Source: Dunaliella salina
Taxonomy: Eukaryota > Chlorophyta > Chlorophyceae > Chlamydomonadales > Dunaliellaceae
DNA length: 32,214 nucleotides
NCBI GenBank assembly: GCA_002284615.2
Contig: MU069450.1
Location: forward strand, 791,237-823,450
Reading direction: 5' to 3'
Both the position numbers and the translations under genes were made by a program. The notes below the pieces were generated by a model that was given only the letters and a program-made list of their open reading frames with translations, was not told the origin of the DNA and ran no database searches. Of the stretch, positions 15,830 through 24,986 are shown piece by piece; the first letter of the stretch is position 1; each line of letters starts with the position of its first letter.

Positions 15830-16869
15830 AAAATTACAAAAAAAAAGGAAAATAGCCCTCAACAGTTTGGCAGCCCCAGTCAACCTACCTCCTGATGTAG
15901 AATTAACCCAGGACATCATACATAAAATTCTGGAAGACAAAAATACTGCAGCTAACACACTCCCTAGATTTCGCCAAATCAACAACAGCCACATAAGCAA
16001 GCTGGTTGACACACACTTCAACAATGCACCTCCAAACTCACCATGCCCTGAAAATATCCCCCTAACTGCACACACATCACAACCAGTAGCCCCAACAGTA
16101 CCCCCAACACAACCCCGTTCCAGAACCCGCTATGCACACACGCTTACAGGCCGCCGCACCAACCTGACAAATACCTCTGTCACTACCCCCAACCAAGACC
16201 CTAACAGAGCAACACGCAATCGTGGGGCCAGCCTAGCAGAAATTAATAACAATCAATCCACCACCTCCTTAAACACAACCTCCCACAACACCTCCTCCTT
16301 TAACATTGCCTCCTTTGACATCACTTCCCAGAGCACCATCTCCCTGACCACCACTTCTCACAGCACGCGAGGGACCTCCTCCACACCTCACGAAGAGGCA
16401 AGCATCAACCCTGGAAACACTCCAGACACCATACAAGAGAACATACAAGGTACAACAACCCAAAGGAGCCCCAACAACGCCGACAATAATCCCCACTGGC
16501 AGGGAGCTGCCAACGAGCATGATGTGCCTCCCACATAAGCTGTACCACTGAATACACTTTCTCAAAATACCATAGAAGCAACTGAAGAGCCACCTAGCAA
16601 AAGGACACGTTCTAAAAGCAAACAAACAACCACACTAACCACAGGAGCAATCTCCCTGGTGCAAAACACACCTCAAAACTACTTACTGCTCCCCACTCAG
16701 GAAATACAGTAAGGAACCACAGAGACCCCATACTCTGCCACCACACCCACGCAAGCGCAAAATATAACACGAATTATGCCCCTTTACCCCCATGAAACTC
16801 CTTCAAAGAAGACCTTTTTCAACTCTCAACAAGGTCAGGCACGGGATACTGCCAGTAACCCACCTGATC
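15830..16869 (+). pseudogene. Thr/Ser/Pro/Asn-rich segment between RT and RNase H
   Basis: After a one-base shift in the A-rich run at 15828-15850, a frame starts with KRKIALNSLAAPVNLPPDVE. It becomes strongly low-complexity (many TS, TT, SH and N repeats, about 16080-16530) and then basic (PSKRTRSKSKQTT). It contains in-frame TAA at 16536-16538 and near 16710 and remains open to 16869. I know no domain here. It resembles a disordered linker carrying a possible nuclear-localisation or nucleic-acid-binding basic patch. It is placed where an ordinary LINE would go directly from RT to RNase H. Confidence 0.6.
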
Positions 16870-18184
16870 CCCATTGACTTTCTTCTTCTGCTTCTTTTGG
16901 TGAAGTGGATACATGGTGCCTCGGCCCTAGGTATCCCCTTTTCCTTAATTGATGTGGGGAGTGTTTTCACTGTCTGCGTAGTTTTTCCTTTTCTTTTCTT
17001 TTCTTTTCTTTCATGCGGCAATAACAATAAGCAAAACGATTTACATAGGCAGGCTTTTTTCTGAGCCCCTGTGGCCTTGCCTTCCTTTCCTCAGCAGTCA
17101 TGTGCACTTAATTTTCATGTTTATAAAGACACGGCTCTACAAGATGAGGTTGTGGGAAGGTCGGCTCGGTTTGCGAATTCGGGTGCTCAAACACGGAAAA
17201 GGTGGACAAGATAGTGAAAAATGGGAATTTTCTACCTTTTCCTATGTCATCAAGTATACCCTCAAGTGTGTAGTGGCGATATAGCAGACACCCTTGCAAA
17301 AGAATTGGGGTCAATTGGTAATCTGGCTGGGTCAGGGCGGGCGAAAACGTCTGGTGGGGTAGGTAGACCTGTTTTCACTCAGGGGGCACTTCCTGGAAAC
17401 TTTTTTCCACATTTCTTTGATGATCTCATCTTTTCTATCAAGTTCAGGCCAAAAATCAAAATGTGGGGTCCAAATTCTGAGGTTTTACCGGTTTTCACTG
17501 AAATTTCGACCTCACCTAGATCACCACAGAACCCTAGAACTACAATAAAAAGTATTGCTAACAAAAGCTTTGCCATTTTGGCACCAGGGTTCTATGCTAG
17601 TTTATTGCAGTCCGGAAAGCACCCATGAGATAGGGCCATCTGGTGTGCAGCAAACAACCAGAAAGACCCTTGCTGCTTCCTGTTGGCCTCTGTGGGTTTA
17701 TGGGCCTTTTGCGGAGGCCCCTGTTGGCTTGCAAGATAAGAAAGCTTCTCTTTTGTGCACTGCCCCTGGACTGCTTAAACTCCTCTTTTTCTTTTTTCTG
17801 GTTCTTAGTAAATAGGCCTGTACACCCGCGCCGTCTCTCTGAATTCTGACCGTCTAAATGGTCCGTTGTACGGTTCGGTTCGGTTCAAGTTGTGAAAGAC
17901 ATTAAGAAAGTGACGGTGGCAGATCGACCAGTCGGTTCCGCCGTTTAGCTCTGCAGGGCTAAGCTGCTTGCCTTGGGGGGGGCATGCTGCAGGCATATGC
18001 CTGCCATAGCACACCTTGACATGGCCGCAGCTGGCTGCCCAGCTGGAAGCGGTCCGTTCTGTTGGAGGAGCAGCAGTAGCAGCAGCGGCATCAGCAGCAG
18101 CAGCGGGGATTGAGGGTGGGGGATGGAGGGGGTCAGGAGGTGATTAGACATTTGGAGCAGCTTGAGTTTAGACTTGCGATGATC
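16870..18184. mobile_element. Probable ~1.3-kb insertion splitting the retrotransposon
   Basis: The retrotransposon frame stops making sense after CCT GAT C at 16863-16869 and resumes at 18185 with AAAATCACCTGG (KITWQPTWEPTSMLLE). TGATC occurs at both edges (16865-16869 and 18180-18184), a possible 5-bp target duplication. The inside holds a CTTTT pyrimidine tract (16985-17012), a CAG/CGG-rich stretch (about 18065-18110) and no transposase. I see no terminal inverted repeats. Alternatives are a chance 5-bp match and a rearrangement. Confidence 0.5.
17379..17576 (-). CDS. Small ORF with signal-peptide-like N-terminus (65 aa), unproven
   Basis: On the - strand from ATG at 17576, the protein begins MAKLLLAILFIVVLGFCGDL. 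This is a textbook Lys plus hydrophobic core with a small-residue region, followed by a short polar part ending GKKFPGSAP and TGA. It lies inside the insertion at 16870-18184. I recognise no family. It could be the first exon of a secreted protein carried by the insertion, or chance. I see no copy elsewhere in the window. Confidence 0.25.
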   Translation of the reverse strand: MAKLLLAILFIVVLGFCGDLGEVEISVKTGKTSEFGPHILIFGLNLIEKMRSSKKCGKKFPGSAP

Positions 18185-19200
18185 AAAATCACCTGGCAGC
18201 CCACTTGGGAACCAACTTCTATGCTCCTTGAACATCCAGATTTCAAGGAGCATGTCCACAGATTTAAGCAATCTCATACAGACAACTTTCCTTCTCCACA
18301 ACGACACTCACAAAGTCTGCAGCCAACAAAGAACCTTCACACCATACCTGTAACCCTTGCAACCAAAGATCCCAGTCTGGCGACACCTAAGATATACAGA
18401 TGGCAGTGTCTTTAAGTCCGACAACAAGAATATACAGCATGCAGGAGCATCCTTTTTCATCCCGGAAGGCATCTACTCCTCTGAAACTGTCACCTGCACA
18501 GTAAATCCCGAGGGCCATGGACCCACTTATACTATTAATAGAGCAGAGCTCGCTGCAATTCTGATAGCTCTACAGCAAGGGCACACTTCAATTGTGACTG
18601 ACAATTCTTCAGCACTTAATCAGATTAAAAACGAGCTTCTTAAACCCATGGATCTGTCCATGCACTTACATACACCTCTGCTCAATGAAACCATAGCCTG
18701 CATTAATACTTGAGAAGGCCCAGTCCACTTCTACAAAGTAAAATCACACTGTAACATCCTTGGTATTGAAAGCGCAGATGCCCTTGCTCATCAAGCAGCT
18801 ATGCTACCTGATGAAGTTGACACCTCACTCAACCAGGCAGAAACTCCTTTTTTTTCATCTCTATTGGCTCGCTGCATCTGTCACAACACATTGTCTCACA
18901 CAGAATACTTGCAACTTTCAAACCTCCAAAACAAACTGAAGCAAGTAATGCATGAAAAACACAAATTGGAAACAGCAAAGCTCAGCACATATAGCTACCA
19001 AAATTGGCAGAGCCTGCTAAGGTTGTCCCATGCTCAACCCATTGCCAATTCAAAAATTAGGAATGCTTTCTGGCGCATGAAATCTGTAACCCTCAAAGAA
19101 CAAACCAATGCCCTCAAATATCAATCCAATATTATCGAACAGACACCCTTTACAATGGCAAACATGCCAGACGCTTCAGTGGCTACCCTGGGCCTTCTCT
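18185..19200 (+). pseudogene. Retrotransposon RNase H domain
   Basis: The first part, KITWQPTWEPTSMLLEHPDF, lies in one frame to about 18390. It then shifts to a frame with RYTDGSVFKSD (first catalytic Asp, codon 18399), INRAELAAILIALQQ (catalytic Glu, codon 18546), SIVTDNSSALNQIK (second Asp, codon 18600) and, after an in-frame TGA at 18711-18713, VKSHCNILGIESADALAHQA (the final acidic residue in SAD). All four carboxylates of RNase H1-type enzymes are present. A helical stretch then leads towards the zinc finger. In Dualen elements and the I group this domain follows RT and removes template RNA. Confidence 0.88.
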
Positions 19201-19870
19201 TTGCCCTCTTTGTGGTACACCTGATAGCACCTCCCATACCCTACTCGGGAGCACTCACCCACAGATAAATAGAATGAATATCAATTGCCACCATCAAGCA
19301 CTCAGCATCTGTGGTGAAGCAATTAGCGAGAGAGACTTTAGATCTTACATCGTTTCTATAGATGCATGTAATACAGAGGCTACGCTCCCTGGTTATGGAA
19401 TTCCAAACACTGTCCATCGACACATTCCACATCGACTGTTTCCATCCAGACAACCACCACACACACAGCTCAGTCGCCCTGATGGCATTATAGTTTTACC
19501 CCTTGAAGGCAGAGACTCCACACGTGTGCACATCACCCGCAGGATGTAAATCCAAGAGACAGAGATATCTCTCATCGATGTCCACCTCATTGAGCTCAAA
19601 TTTTGTTCTGACACCAAACCCAAACAAACTCTCCACACTGCGCAAAATCAGCACAAACACACCATTGAAAGCTTACGCACAAGATCTCTTTGGGGCACGC
19701 ATCGCAATAACAGAGTTACACTACATTCCATACTTATTGGAGTTGCAGGAACTATCTTCAATCCCTACACTATTGATCCCCTCTGCAAACTTGGCCTAAC
19801 CAAAGACAAAGCCCCCAAAACTGCCGAAGAACTCCACTATCACGCTGTAAAATCCCTAACAAAAATTTAA
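19201..19870 (+). pseudogene. Retrotransposon zinc finger and PD-(D/E)XK (RLE) endonuclease
   Basis: After another frameshift near 19180 the frame gives SLCPLCGTPDSTSHTLLGSTH (zinc finger C-x2-C-x7-H; the expected fourth ligand reads Ser in GSTH). It then gives ALSICGEAISERDF, SRPDGIIVLPL (PD at codons 19478-19483), an in-frame TAA at 19547-19549, ISLIDVHLIELKFCSDTKP (E-x-K, codons 19592-19600), and a tail ending KSLTKI then TAA at 19868-19870. PD...ExK downstream of a CCHC-like finger is the restriction-like endonuclease of early-branching LINEs such as R2. Its presence together with APE is what makes the element Dualen-like. Confidence 0.78.
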
Positions 19871-20118
19871 AACACTAAAAATGCCATCAAATTCAGTAAA
19901 ATAAGCGACGGGGGTTTGGGGGAGGGGTCTACAGGGAGGGCTGCGTACAGGACAGCGAGGCGCGCAGCCGGACGGATGGCCGACGACCCGCCGGACACTC
20001 ATTAGCTGGGCTGCTCATAGCTAGCCTTCTTTGGTGGGGCTCACTGTTAGTGCCAGTGCTAACTGTTGGGTCTTCCCTTAATGCATGCTGGTAAGTACCA
20101 GCGTAGACTTTACTTTAG
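19871..20118 (+). repeat. Retrotransposon 3' UTR with terminal hairpin and ACTTT tail
   Basis: A GC-rich stretch (19905-20010) is followed by ggggctcactgttagtgcca, gtgctaactgttgggtcttc, the hairpin gctgg taagta ccagc (20087-20102) and tagactttactttagactt. The second half recurs at 6690-6775 (- strand) and 9370-9465. This supports it as the 3' end recognised by the element's RT. Confidence 0.65.
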
Positions 20119-20329
20119 ACTTGCAGTTCTGCAGCTTGGGGTTTTTGTTCTTATTTTGTTTACCCAGAGACACTCTCAATGTGACGACTTGGTAAGCGAG
20201 CAGAATTGACGGACCGAACCGATCATCGAAACGTCAACCGCAGGTGTACAGCCCTGTTCGTAAATAGCTATTGCCCTAAAGGTAAAGGCTGGACATGTCG
20301 GCATTGTTTAGCCCATGTGAGCTTACAAG

Positions 20330-20540
20330 TCAGAAAACCTCATGGCACACAGCCGGAGCTGTCTTGTGCAATATTTTCTTCTTCTTCTTGTAAAGGTTGC
20401 ATTGGGTTTTGACCTTCAGCCAGATAGTTTGGCTGCTCAGCCTGCTCAACTGTTTCAGCCACAGAAAAAATATACATGGGACCAGAAATGAAACAACGAG
20501 TCCCATGAGTTTGCTTCTGCAAGAAATGAAAGGCAACCTC
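20330..20540 (-). pseudogene. Second LINE family, C-terminal fragment (copy A)
   Basis: On the - strand a frame reads TVEQAEQPNYLAEGQNPM. The QPN-x-LAEG signature also ends copies at 23816-23863 and 24520-24575, so this is the C-terminal tail of the same LINE family in opposite orientation. An oligo-AAG/TTC run (20370-20390) follows the match. Confidence 0.6.
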
Positions 20541-21239
20541 AGAACTAGCCTGAGTGTAGTTGAAAGTGCCTGGCTCGTCCTTAAAAATTAAGAGTAGAGG
20601 GGAAATCAGTAACAGTCATGCGAAAGTCCTTCTAAGAGGACACATAGGATAGCAAGAACAAAGGAACACAGCATGTTTTCATGTGTTCAATCTTGGAGTC
20701 CTCCTTAGTCACTTCTATCACAACCAGAAGTGTGCTCCTGCCGAAGTGATGCCTCAACTCCCAGGGTGTGTAAGTAATCTGAATGCGCTATGCTTCTCAG
20801 CATGTGCATGCCTTAAATATGATACAGGTACCAAGGGATAGAAAAGGGTGCTCCTTGAGCAGACAACGGTTTCAGAGGAAGACTCCTCTTCTTGTTAAAC
20901 TTTTGATATAAAATTCATGCTGAAATGCTGTAGGCAGATCAGTTACATAGTCTTGATTTTCGTTTTCGAGTTGAATTAGTCAAAAATAGGAAGCAAAGTC
21001 TAACATCTTCTAAATAGGAAGCAAAGTCTATCATACAGGCTTCCTCAAGTTTCTTTTGGGCGTTAAGAGGGAAACACAATCACACTGTTTACTCCATAAG
21101 AGGGGGAAGATGCCCCTCTACTTTTACTGGTTCAGGTGTGTGAGACTTAAGTCCAAGAGATAGCTGAGCAGCCAGCCAGCATGGCTGAATTCGAAGGCTT
21201 TAATCCCAATGTAACCTTGTTGTAGTCTGAAAACCTTTT
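20541..21239. other. Intergenic, no gene recognised
   Basis: The only structure seen is a 22-bp direct repeat, aaataggaagcaaagtctan, at about 20984 and 21013. The rest shows no similarity I recognise. Confidence 0.4.
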
Positions 21240-21453
21240 CTGAGCACAAACCATGACCTACTGAGCAGCTTTGTACAAGCAGACCTACGTTTTGCTGACA
21301 GGAAAGGCAGGATCTATGAGGTCACAACCTTGAATGACATGCGCAATGCTCAGCACTTCGCAGCTGCTGTGTCCAAAGCCAAGATTAACATGAATAACTT
21401 GGAGGGTGTTCTTTCTGAGCGAATCATCCATGTCTGGAGAAGCCTGGTGATCT
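21240..21453 (+). pseudogene. Unrecognised protein-like fragment
   Basis: An open frame (about 70 codons, no clear start, TGA at about 21451-21453) reads QADLRFADRKGRIYEVTTLN, then DMRNAQHFAAAVSKAKINMN and NLEGVLSERIIHVWR. The composition is that of a real globular protein rather than low complexity. I do not recognise the family. It lies directly before LINE copy B, so it may be transposon-derived. Confidence 0.35.
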
Positions 21454-21499
21454 GACCCCACAGAGGCCATACGCTTCCAGTGGAACCATGAGGACCTCA

Positions 21500-21640
21500 T
21501 GATTCCCCACGATTCTTAGTTCCATAATTTGATCAGCTGTGCCCCTGTAGGTTGGCCACCATGCCAAAGAGAAGCAGCATTTGCAGCATTTGCTGGCTAT
21601 CCTGAGAAACATCTATGACAATGATGAGTACATCTTGGTG
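21500..21640 (+). pseudogene. LINE tail relic
   Basis: In one frame, FHNLISCAPVGWPPCQREAA resembles FHHLFSCAPSGCPARLRDFV at about 24745-24805, with stops in both. I read both as decayed C-terminal pieces of related retroelements. Confidence 0.4.
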
Positions 21641-21670
21641 GATGGGTGTAAGCGAGCACATGTGCATCCT

Positions 21671-21694
21671 AGATTAGGGGTTAACCCCTAATCT
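21671..21694. repeat. Perfect 24-bp palindrome of telomere-like half-sites
   Basis: agattagggg followed by ttaacccctaatct is a perfect inverted repeat with 12-bp arms and no spacer. Each arm contains TTAGGGG/CCCCTAA. It sits at the exact point where LINE copy B becomes recognisable (VKQGCPLSPLLF, from 21698). Confidence 0.9.
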
Positions 21695-21815
21695 AACGTT
21701 AAGCAAGGCTGTCCATTGTCTCCCCTGCTATTTTCCTTGTATATTAATGATGTTGACTGCCTGGCAGAGAATGGTAGTGGTGCAGTTACTGGTGCTGGAG
21801 ATTTCCATGTAACAC

Positions 21816-22178
21816 ATGTTGTACGCGGATGACCTTTGCCTCACTGCCAATCATCCCACTGAGCTTCAGCGCATGTTGGATAGGTTACATGGGTATGCGC
21901 AGAGGAAAGGATTAATTATCAACGTGTCGAAGTCTGAGGTTGTGTCCTTCAATTCAAAAGGAAATAATGTTCCTATTTTCAACCTAGGTGGCGAGCAGCT
22001 CGTGCGTGCTGAGTCATTCAAATATTTGAGTATGCTGTTTGCGAAACAATTTAACCCCCTTGCCTCTTCTGAGCATATGTGTGCACCTTTCTTGGCTGGA
22101 TGTCTTCGTATTAGGCACGTTGCAGATGAATATAAGCTAGCAGATAGGCCTCATACCATGCTTTGGTTGACTTAGACG
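21816..22178 (+). pseudogene. LINE copy B reverse transcriptase, YADD segment
   Basis: MLYADDLCLTANHPTELQRM begins this segment, with the invariant YADD of RT motif C at residues 3-6. It is followed by the primer-grip region KGLIINVSKSEVVSFNSKGN. A TAG at 22173-22175 precedes the MITE insertion by one codon. Confidence 0.85.
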
Positions 22179-22180
22179 TA

Positions 22181-22912
22181 CCGTAGCTGCACGACCAGTT
22201 CGAAAATTAATTAATTCTGGGGCATTCGAACCCCAAAATTCGAAATCTCTAATTAATTATTGCCTGAGCTTTCTAACTCCGTTCGAATTAGAAATTAATT
22301 AATTTCGGGGCTGGAAGGGGCAAGTGCTGAAAATGGTCTCACAGGCCCCCTCAAGGTCCTGCCCCTTAGNTAAGTGNCTGAAGCCTGTAACCCCCGCCCA
22401 CCAGCTCCTAGCGACCCGAACAAGCTGGCCTAGGCCAAGAAGGACACTAAGGGGCAGCCAGTACAGCAGAAGAACCCTGTGGGGCTTCCTCCAGGTGACA
22501 GCTGGCCAGGGTTGATGATGCATGCACGGGCTCCAATGTTTGTGCATGGGTTGATGATGCATGCATGGGCTCCAGTGTTTGTGCATGGGCTGTACGGCAG
22601 TGACAGCTTGTGGATTGCTGAGGGTTGGATGCTGATGGTGAGGTTTGCTCTTCTCAGGGAGCAAAAATGCGCCCAAGCCCTTCTAGCCCCCAGCCCCTGA
22701 GCAGGAGCAGCAGCAGCAGCAGCAGCAGTCGTTGCAGCAAAATTCGAATTGGGCATTTGTACTGAGAAATTAAGGCCAGCCGTGAGCAATTCGAACCCTT
22801 CGAAGTGCCCTTCGAAGTGAAGTATTAACTCCTGGACGTTCGAATCAAGCCATTCGAAGTAGAAAAAATAATTATTTTGGGGGGACCCTTCGAACTGGTC
22901 GAGCAGCTACGG
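22181..22912 (-). mobile_element. MITE copy 2 (732 bp, TA target duplication)
   Basis: Inverted ends match copy 1: ccgtagctgcacgaccagtt cga on the left, and ccgtagctgctcgaccagtt cga reading in from the right. TA lies at 22179-22180 and 22913-22914. The interior matches copy 1 in reverse orientation, including the CAG run (22697-22730) and an N-containing stretch near 22370. Removing the element and one TA rejoins the host LINE in frame (ACG TAT GCT CTC CCT), which proves both boundaries and the 2-bp duplication. Confidence 0.95.
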
Positions 22913-23106
22913 TATGCTCTCCCTGCTAGCATGTATGCTAGTCAAATTTGGGGTACCAGGTTTATGAGACCAGGAGATGAGGTGACCTGCCCGTTGCAGA
23001 CTGTGCACCTGTGTTTACTGAAGTGAATCCTTGGAGTGAAAAAACTATTCCAAATTGGTCTGTGCTGCGTGAATGTGGGTTTGAACCATTACAACTTGAT
23101 TAATTG

Positions 23107-23870
23107 AATTATATCGGTTTCGAGCTTCTGTCAGATTTTATAATTCCTCCCTTGCCTGCAACAGCACTACTTTACGTAGGGTACTTGGCCATGGAGCGGA
23201 TATTGACATGAGTAGTAACTCTAAAAAGTGCTGGACGTCAGAGTTTATATCTGCTTTTCAGGGATTGGACAGGTGCTACTACTTCACACATTGCGTGTAC
23301 ACAGGCCAGCCCATTAGGATAAATGATTTTGTGGTTGATTTACGGAAAAGGCATAGGAGCGTGTGGCCAACTGAGGATCATGCTGAACATGGTACTTATT
23401 TAAACAAGTTAGCCAAGTACCATAACTGGGTAGCACTTCCCTTCCGGCATAATTCTGCTCTTGGTAAACCCCTGCATTTGGATTTGGGTTGGCATATGCA
23501 GAGGAGCATTGCTTGCTTCCGATTGCACGCTTATAAACTCCAAATTGAAACTTCTCATTGGCTTGGACATGCACCTCAATGTGATTTATATGTTTCAGAA
23601 CAATGGCAGGATGACAAGCACGTCATATTTCTCTGCCCTTGCAACTTCCTGTGTTGTCTTAGAAGAAGGTATGCACATCTTCCTTGTGCCTTTCCTACTC
23701 ATAGAGTAGTGTCACATGAGGCAGGATCTTTCTTTTTTTCTGATGCCTGCTCTCTCATCAGAAACAACCTCCCAAGCCTCTTGCTTTGCTCGTAATGCTG
23801 CTACATCGATATCCAGCTCGAGCAGCCAAACTTTCTGGCTGAAGGTTATATTTCCTTGTGAGCCTTGTAA
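23107..23870 (+). pseudogene. LINE copy B C-terminal region
   Basis: The frame reads FRASVRFYNSSLACNSTTLR, then DMSSNSKKCWTSEFISAFQG, INDFVVDLRKRHRSVW, and HLDLGWHMQRSIACFRLHAY. The LDL-H-R-R-FRLRAH pattern and the following Cys/His cluster typify this LINE class. The change to the EQPNFLAEG frame is after about 23700. Confidence 0.75.
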
Positions 23871-24025
23871 ACCTAATGCCAAAGAGAACAAGAAAAGAAA
23901 GTCAATTTTCCAGAGGCCAAGTGCACTAAGGGAAGAACCCTTAAATGGAAAGTCAGAGGCCTCACCATAAGCCCATCTATAGCTACACTAGACACAGCTA
24001 GCCTAGAGCCTTCAATACTTCATGT

Positions 24026-24077
24026 CGCTGCTCAGCTGCCCTTGTAGGCGGAGAAAGCATGTTACCTTCCCTTACCT
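24026..24077 (+). repeat. LINE 3' tail, instance 1
   Basis: cgctgctcagctgcccttgt, then aggcggagaaagcatgttac and cttcccttacct. It matches the tails at 24929-24986 and 25299-25351. Confidence 0.7.
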
Positions 24078-24149
24078 GCCAGCAGCTCTCCTGTTCCCGA
24101 GTGATCTCATACTAGTGGCTTTGCTGCTTAGCAAACATTCTATTTCACC

Positions 24150-24576
24150 TGAACCAGTCAAGACATGTATTGCGTAATGTCAGCCGTTTCAGATTACGTG
24201 CTCACACATTGCGTGCGGACTGTGCGATTTGGTCACCGGACGGTCCCGTGAACAGATTTCTCCTATTTGTGATAGATGCAGCTTGCATGAGGGTCAAGAT
24301 GAAGTTCATGTGCTTCTCAAGTGTTCATGTCCTGTGGCGGGCCAGATTCGGCGTAGGTACATTGAGCTGTTTCAATGGATCGATCATTTCTCCCAAGCTG
24401 AAGCTTGTGTGCAACAAGTCAGCATTCCTATGGTTTCTGTTTTTCTTTCCCAGCAGAACAACAAACTTCCTCATTGCATTTCTGAGCTTATGGATTTGTT
24501 TATGGCTGGCGTAAACCAGTCACAGACTGATTGGCCGAACGACTTGGCTGAAGGTCCCCAAGACATTGTAACCTAA
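24150..24576 (+). pseudogene. Second LINE family, copy C (C-terminal fragment)
   Basis: The fragment starts about MRNVSRFRLRAHTLRAD (24170) and shifts frame to give an intact zinc knuckle, CDRCSLHEGQDEVHVLLKC (C-x2-C-...-H-x4-C, near 24269). It ends SQTDWPNDLAEGPQDIVT then TAA at about 24574-24576. Copy C therefore starts inside the same C-terminal domain seen in copy B. Confidence 0.75.
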
Positions 24577-24986
24577 CCAACCTTCGGGTGGAAACCCAAC
24601 GGCATCACGGGAATAGGTGCCCTAACGAGCTCAAAATTTGCAACAAATGCGATTGGCACTGTGCAAGATGAAGAGCACATCATTCTGGAGTGCCCTTCAA
24701 GGGCACTCTGGGAAGTCCCCAGGATCTGACAGACTTGCGCAATCAGTTCCATCATTTGTTCAGCTGTGCACCTTCCGGTTGCCCAGCACGCCTCAGAGAC
24801 TTCGTGAACCAAGCTAATGTTTTAGAATTAGCCAAGATTGTGTCTGCATGCTTGAGATGTTGTGCCTGACTTTTGAGCAATGCTTTCAATTTTTGCTCAA
24901 ATCGGTCTGGTTACAGGCCTCTAAATCTCTGCTCAGCTGCCCTTGTAGTCGGATAAAGCGAAGTAACCTTACCTTGCTTTACCTTA
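24577..24986 (+). pseudogene. LINE C-terminal relic with 3' tail, instance 2
   Basis: The frame reads GIGALTSSKFATNAIGTVQD, EEHIILECP and, in another frame, QFHHLFSCAPSGCPARLRDF with VNQANVLELAKIVSACLRC. The HIILECP block is a second zinc-knuckle tail, so this is a distinct fragment joined to copy C. The end (24929-24986) is ctgctcagctgcccttgtag, then tcggataaagcgaagtaacc and ttaccttgctttacctta. Confidence 0.65.

Larger units (their letters stand above)
11190..20118 (+). mobile_element. Dualen/RandI-like non-LTR retrotransposon, decayed, interrupted by a ~1.3-kb insertion
   Basis: Reading along the + strand I can identify a cysteine-protease-like domain (11396-12115), an APE endonuclease (12285-12990), reverse transcriptase (13757-15628), a Thr/Ser/Pro-rich segment (15867-16869), RNase H (18185-18800), a zinc finger (19202) and a PD-(D/E)XK endonuclease ending with TAA at 19870. 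A 3' untranslated region follows to a hairpin and (ACTTT) tail at about 20117. Both endonuclease types plus a cysteine protease and RNase H in one element is the defining content of the Dualen (RandI) clade described from Chlamydomonas. The 5' boundary is a guess, as I see no separate ORF1. At least four frameshifts and five in-frame stops show it is dead, although long stretches stay open, so it is not very old. Confidence 0.85.
21698..24077 (+). mobile_element. Second LINE family, copy B, 5'-truncated and interrupted by MITE copy 2
   Basis: The RT palm starts with VKQGCPLSPLLFSLYINDV (21698). After a frameshift it continues with MLYADDLCLTANH (21816) and KGLIINVSKSEVVSF. The MITE interrupts at 22179-22914. 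The thumb resumes with YALPASMYASQIWGTRFMRP (22915 on), then ILGVKKTIPNWSVLRECG and FRASVRFYNSSLACNSTTLR. A C-terminal domain (23208-23700) has a degenerate zinc knuckle, QCDLYVSEQWQDDKHVIFLC, in which the second Cys is replaced. The coding end is EQPNFLAEGYISL then TGA near 23863. A C/T-rich tail (24029-24077) follows. The family is the YADD-type LINE common in algal genomes, lacking RNase H. Confidence 0.85.
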
